Source of the DNA: Hemibagrus wyckioides
Lineage: Eukaryota; Chordata; Actinopteri; Siluriformes; Bagridae
Reading direction: 5' to 3'
DNA length: 64,000 nucleotides
Assembly (NCBI RefSeq): GCF_019097595.1
Contig: NC_080718.1
Location: 16,871,657-16,935,656, forward strand
In this document: positions 59,020 to 64,000 of the stretch, one piece after another
Layout of the letters: the number at the start of each line of letters is the position of its first letter
Numbering within the stretch: position 1 is the first letter of the stretch
The notes under the pieces: generated by a model
Databases searched by the model: none
What the model was told of the DNA's origin: nothing
What the model saw: only the letters and a program-made list of their open reading frames with translations
Translations under genes and position numbers: made by a program

Positions 59020-59450
59020 CACCTCCAGGGTTAGGGGTTTGATTCTTGTCTCTTCCCTTTGTGTGTGTGTGTGTGTGTGTGTAGTTTACATATTCTCCCT
59101 GGCTTAAGGGTTTCCTCTGGTTTCATCCCCAAATCCAAAGACATGTATTGTAGGCCGACTGACATATATAAATTGTCTATTGTGTGTGTGTGTGTGTGGA
59201 GTTTACATGTTTTCCCTGGCTTAAGGGTTTCCTCTGGTTTCATCCCCAAATCCAAAGACGTGTTGTAGGCCGACTGACATATATAAATTGTCTATAGTGT
59301 GTGTGTGTGTGTGTGTGTGTGCGTGCAATTGTGTCCTGTGAAGGCTTGGCAGGGTGTCCAGGTGTCTAGGGTGTCCCCCAGCTTGTGCTCGCTCCCTGTC
59401 CCCACTCCCTCTAACCCCATGCAGGATAAGTAGTAGACAAAACATATGGA
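59020..59450 (-). repeat. CATCC-headed repeat, copy 4 (minus), internally duplicated
   Basis: GGGGTTTGATTCTTGTCTC, GT tract, GTTTACATATTCTCCCTGGC, TTTCCTCTGGTTTC, AATCCAAAGACATG, GCAATTGTGTCCTGTG and CCATGCAGGATAAG are the reversed blocks of the family. The portion from GTTTACA through the GT tract occurs twice (59084 and 59201), a 117-base tandem duplication of very high identity. Confidence 0.8.
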
Positions 59451-60209
59451 TGGCTCATGCTTATGCAGTTTTTCTCCAGTCTGCATTTTCTATCCCTGAT
59501 TTTTTTTTCACATGGAATTATTTCACCAGTTCTAAATACTAAATAAAAAATGCCATATAGGTTTTTTATCCATTGCCCTGATGGGTGTATGCAGATGTCA
59601 TGTCTTTGCATAAACACTGTCCTTAAGTAAAGTGTTACCAGTTTGGTTTCAGATCTCCTTAATGGAAATAAACATCATTATAAGCGTTCACTTTTTAATG
59701 TAGCTCATGTCCAGGTCATGATCATGATCAGAGTGATCAGCACACACACACTTCCTCTCACTTCTCAGGTGAATGAGTTCACTTCAGACCTAATGAGACT
59801 AGTGTACATCCTGAGCAGCAGCACAGCCAGGCTACCGAATAATAGAAGAGTAAACACAGACCTTGAAGAGCATTAGTGCGCCTTCAGAGCTTACAGAGTT
59901 AAACCTGAACAATAGATTTCCCTGCTTCACTATGCTGAAAGGGTAATATTTAATATAGCCACAGGCCAGGCTTACAATACTGTTTTGACTTTTGCACCCG
60001 TCTATACGTTTCCCCCGACTGTAAACATGTTTTGACCCTCGTATGACTTCAGAGGAATAATAAAATAAAGCGCCCGTTACTGGCTATTTTTCTTTCTGTT
60101 TTTCTCATAATCATTCTCTACAGTGTTGACCACTAGCATGACATATGTGTAACTAAGTCGATACGAATATTAATGAAGTTACCATAGGGATAACATTTAG
60201 TTTAATTAG
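59451..60209. other. Non-coding stretch, no gene seen
   Basis: No gene or recognised repeat. Confidence 0.45.
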
Positions 60210-60520
60210 GAGAATAACCTATACGGTGGCCTGTTCTGCTGCAGCAAGGAGAGAAGACACAAAAGGAATTGATTGGTTTTGGCATTTAGTCTCTGATCAT
60301 TGGTGTCATCTATTGCTTCAGGAGGCAGGAAGATAATCTAGAGTGACATTTCTTGTCTGGCTGTTTTTTTTCCGCCACTGATGAAGGCAATTACAGCGAT
60401 CCTAAATGATCATTTGCACAACTTTCAGCGGATTTTCCCCCCACATGTTCTCCGAATTGGAATGCACCGGGGTGATTAGCTCATTTGGTAAATAAGCCAG
60501 TGAGGTTGTGTGCAAGGTGA
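60210..60520. other. Candidate conserved element
   Basis: Non-repetitive sequence with TTTAATTAGG, GGCAATTACAGCG and CTAAATGATCATTTGCAC. No coding frame. Regulatory role is inferred from appearance only. Confidence 0.25.
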
Positions 60521-61139
60521 AGCACACAATGTTTGCGTAAAAAAACATCAACGAGATCTCCTGCCATCGTGGGATTCTTAGCTATTTAATAAAAAACAGC
60601 ATATTATAAAATACTGAACTGTGTCTAAATCTTTCTGGCTGGAAAAGGAGAAAATCATGTGTCTTTTCTTTCTAAATAGTCATATGGAAGATCTTACTAT
60701 CCTTCATTTCCTCAGCAGTCGCCTCAGGAGGTTTAGCACTTAATGCTTTAGCGGTCCATATGCCAATAACCCTCCTGTTTTGTATTTATAAAGCTTTAAA
60801 AAAAAAATCTTTCAAATACATCTCTCTTAAAATCATTTGATTAGTTTATCTCTGACAAAAAAAAAAAAAATCTGGCTAGAATTCAGATGAATTGCAGGTT
60901 TCTGTTACTGCACTTCCTTCTATCTTGTTGTTTCTGTAGTGACATCTCATTCAGATGGAAATGCATACGATGGACAAATAGCTGTTTTCGGTGGGTTAAT
61001 GCATCACACCAACCTGTTGCTTATTTTCCTTTAACAGCACGTCCCATCATGCTTTATTCTTTTTTTACTTTAGTGGACTGTGCTGTAAATCTGTCTGGAT
61101 TAAGCTATAATCCTTGTAGGCTGAGTCAGTGTTAGATAC
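60521..61139. other. Non-coding stretch, no gene seen
   Basis: A runs near 60799 and 60857. An open frame of 82 codons at 60887-61135 has no recognised domain. Confidence 0.4.
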
Positions 61140-61580
61140 TTTTGGCAGGCTGAGCCAGACTCTCTATGGATCACTCGGAGCCGGGTGTCAGCCCCAGCCT
61201 GGCGTTCCATCCACACTTGGATGCTGCCTCATCTTTTTTCTTTGAAAGGTACTTAAAAAGTCATCGTGAGGCAGTGGGTAAATATCACCGTAATGTCATT
61301 TCATATTTGTTGCATTTACTCTTGTAAAACGTGATAAATATGTCGGCGGGGTGAAGGTCACATAACCTCGGCGCTTGAAGAAATATTCGGCCAGGACAAC
61401 ATAATGCTTTCCAAGTTTGCGGAACAAATGAAATTCTGCTGCTCTGTTGCACTTTGCCTCCAAACAACCATTACAACTAGCTTTATATATTGTCTGAGCA
61501 GCAGACCATCAAATGGTGTTTTCCTTTTTGTGCCAGAGCGGTCGAAAAGATGGAGAATAGCAATCTGCCACCGCGATGTA
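61140..61580. other. Candidate conserved element
   Basis: Complex, non-repetitive, with GTGAAGGTCACATAACCTC at about 61352-61370 (an AGGTCA half-site near a second inverted half-site AACCT). No gene. Confidence 0.25.
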
Positions 61581-62149
61581 AGGCCATAGTGTGTGTATGT
61601 GTGTGTCTATATTTGCTGGTATAAACCATCCTAATAAATTTCCAGATAAACTTCGTCTGTTAAACCCGTTATGAAAATTAACAGACGATGTGGACATCTG
61701 TGTGTATAACATTAACAAAAGGACTCGTCAGCGGTGTTGTGAAGTGTGTGCAGTGTTGCTTGGTGTGTGAGTTTTCGCTGGAAATTGCATACATTGTGAA
61801 TGAATGGCCAAAGGGCAGAGAAGAGCCGCAGAATTCAAGGCTGCTTCTGAGGACAGTATTTGCATATTCAATATAGAGCCGAGCCTGCAAAAAAAAGAAA
61901 AGAAAAAAGAGCCGAACACTCTGTGTTGCTGTGTTTATATTCGGCGTCCGAGCGGCATTTCATCTCAGTTTTTGTGTTTTTGTTATCTGCTGAGATTACA
62001 GATATGAACAATATTTGATCATTTTTCTCCACTAACAGCCATTCTTCACCTTGCAAGATGTTCTTTCTCTCCCCTATCCGCTCCCCACCACTCCACCTTT
62101 CAGCGTTTGCTCGAACCAATTTTGCATTTGTGGTGCTAAAAAATTAATC
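61581..62149. other. Non-coding sequence
   Basis: Short GT tract at 61590-61606, A-rich tract at 61889-61909. No gene. Confidence 0.4.
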
Positions 62150-62450
62150 TAAGTGCTGGCCGGTGGGGAACGCTGGGGATCCGGGCTGATTTATTGCAGA
62201 CTTAATTCAGAATGGCTGGAGATGATGAACGCCACCGAGAGTGGGCAGTTACACGTTGGAAGTATGAAACTGGCTGTTCCGAGTTGTTTGATTGAAAATC
62301 ACATAAATCAGGAGAACGAACCCACAGAGTCTCGCAAATCTCGGAACAAAAATATGCACTCTGTACATTACATTATTATTGGAGCGTCACAGGTTGCATG
62401 CAGTTACTTACTCTTTAAATGCCAGGGATTTATATGGCTTTCAAATAAAA
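62150..62450. other. Candidate conserved element
   Basis: Complex sequence with GCAGACTTAATTCAGAATGG and TACATTATTATTGGAGCGTC. A 123-codon open frame (62153-62524) crosses it, which could reflect coding sequence, but no domain, splice site pattern or codon bias convinces me. Confidence 0.25.
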
Positions 62451-63455
62451 AGGTCTTGGCTCACATAAGAGGGATATATATATATTTTCCCCCTGCCTTT
62501 TTTTTGCCAAGGAGTCAATACTGAGGGAAAAAAAAAAAGTTTCAAGAAAATGTATAAATAAATGTCAAATGAAGGAATATGCCTGTACTGTGGAACACAG
62601 AGCAATCTCCAGATCTGGAAATAAATCTTGAACTTTGTGTTGCAGTCGAAGCAAACGGCTTATTTCCTTATTTCATGTTCTAGTTTAGATATTAGAGCCT
62701 AAACTGACCAGAAAATGTGATCTGCTCAGTCACCGTTTTGTTTTTGTTTTTTTTTAAATCATTTTTTATCTTTCCTTCTTTTTTTTTTTCGGATGGGAAA
62801 GAAGAAGATCTCTGGCCCGCTGCATAGTTTTCTGGAAAAGGAAAAAAAAAAGAAAAAAAAGACAGCAATATAAAAGTGGTTCGGGAAGCCGCCTCGTGAG
62901 ATCTCAGGCCCGAGCTAATCACAACTTCGACCCACTTCTGGATTCCGACGAGTAAATCAATTGAGCCAAAGTCTCCCTCTGGACCAGAAGAAAGTCAGTG
63001 CAAGTGCAATTTTAGCTGCGCTGTAACAGCCTGCTGCCTATAGACCACTTCGACCCGTCTGCTGTTGATGAGGCTCGCTAATTCCACACAGAAGTGAAAG
63101 TTAACTGTAATATATAGAGGAAGTGAGGAATAAATCACGGCAGGGCGTGCTGGAAAGAGGAAAATAATCAGCAGCGGCTTGGTGTGATGTTGCCAGTGAG
63201 ACCTGGAGGACTGTAACCAAGCTCAAGATGATTATTTTCCCAGAACAGCATGTCCCTGGTTTTATTGCTCTAACTCCACCGCCTTTTAAAACTAATGATT
63301 TACCTGTGACTGACACTGGAGACTCCTTCCTTAAATTTTAAATATATATCTCCTTGTAGAAAATCTTTATTAAATATTCACTGTTTTCTAGTAGATCTGT
63401 ATTTGCTTTAAATTATAATGTTAACTGCTGCAACATAAATTCCCTCATAGAAAAA
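62451..63455. other. Non-coding stretch, no gene seen
   Basis: T- and A-rich tracts at 62741-62790 and 62840-62862. The part 62880-63100 is complex and may be conserved. Confidence 0.4.

Positions 63456-64000
<545 letters not shown>

Overview
The window looks like non-coding chromosomal DNA from a ray-finned fish. I infer this from dense CA, CT, GA, AT and GATA/GACA microsatellites, a decayed Tc1-type transposon with fish-type terminal repeats, tRNA-derived SINE pieces, and several interspersed repeats of kinds I know from teleosts, mainly otophysans such as catfishes and carps. The species is not determinable by eye. I found no credible protein-coding gene, exon series, rRNA, functional tRNA or CRISPR. 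Nearly all long open frames are short, unrecognisable, or fall on low-complexity sequence. I read the window as an intergenic or large intronic desert.

Layout. 1-29.5 kb: mostly single-copy AT-rich sequence with scattered relics. These include SINE pieces at 1.5, 4.4, 15.7 and 24.9 kb, CATCC-headed repeats at 5.0, 15.9 and 24.4 kb, a MITE-like relic at 9.6 kb, an internally deleted Tc1-like element at 10.4 kb, an inverted pair of one repeat at 20.5 and 21.6 kb, a TAATTA minisatellite at 23.05 kb and a hairpin element at 24.1 kb. 29.9-38.1 kb: one uninterrupted 8.2-kb pyrimidine-strand satellite built on a ~26-bp unit, with higher-order structure and regional variant classes. It appears to lie inside a copy of an interspersed element whose two sides remain at 29.6-29.9 and 38.1-38.6 kb. 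38.6-63.4 kb: more single-copy sequence with further fragments of that element family, a SINE piece, GA/GACA and AT/GT arrays, and a tandemly duplicated repeat at 59.1 kb. 63.45-64.0 kb: a GATA/GACA array that runs off the window end.

Some single-copy stretches (about 2.05-2.55, 6.8-7.1, 8.95-9.1, 13.3-13.65, 16.75-16.95, 46.1-46.4, 60.2-60.5, 61.1-61.6 and 62.15-62.45 kb) look like possible conserved regulatory elements: balanced composition, homeodomain, octamer or nuclear-receptor-like motifs, and no repeat character. That is an impression until aligned to other fish. The strongest candidates for a second look are the giant satellite with its shuffled ~80-bp blocks, its position inside an interspersed element, two triple nuclear-receptor half-site arrays at 2.26 and 29.22 kb, the octamer palindrome at 13.6 kb, and the patterned GATA/GACA array.
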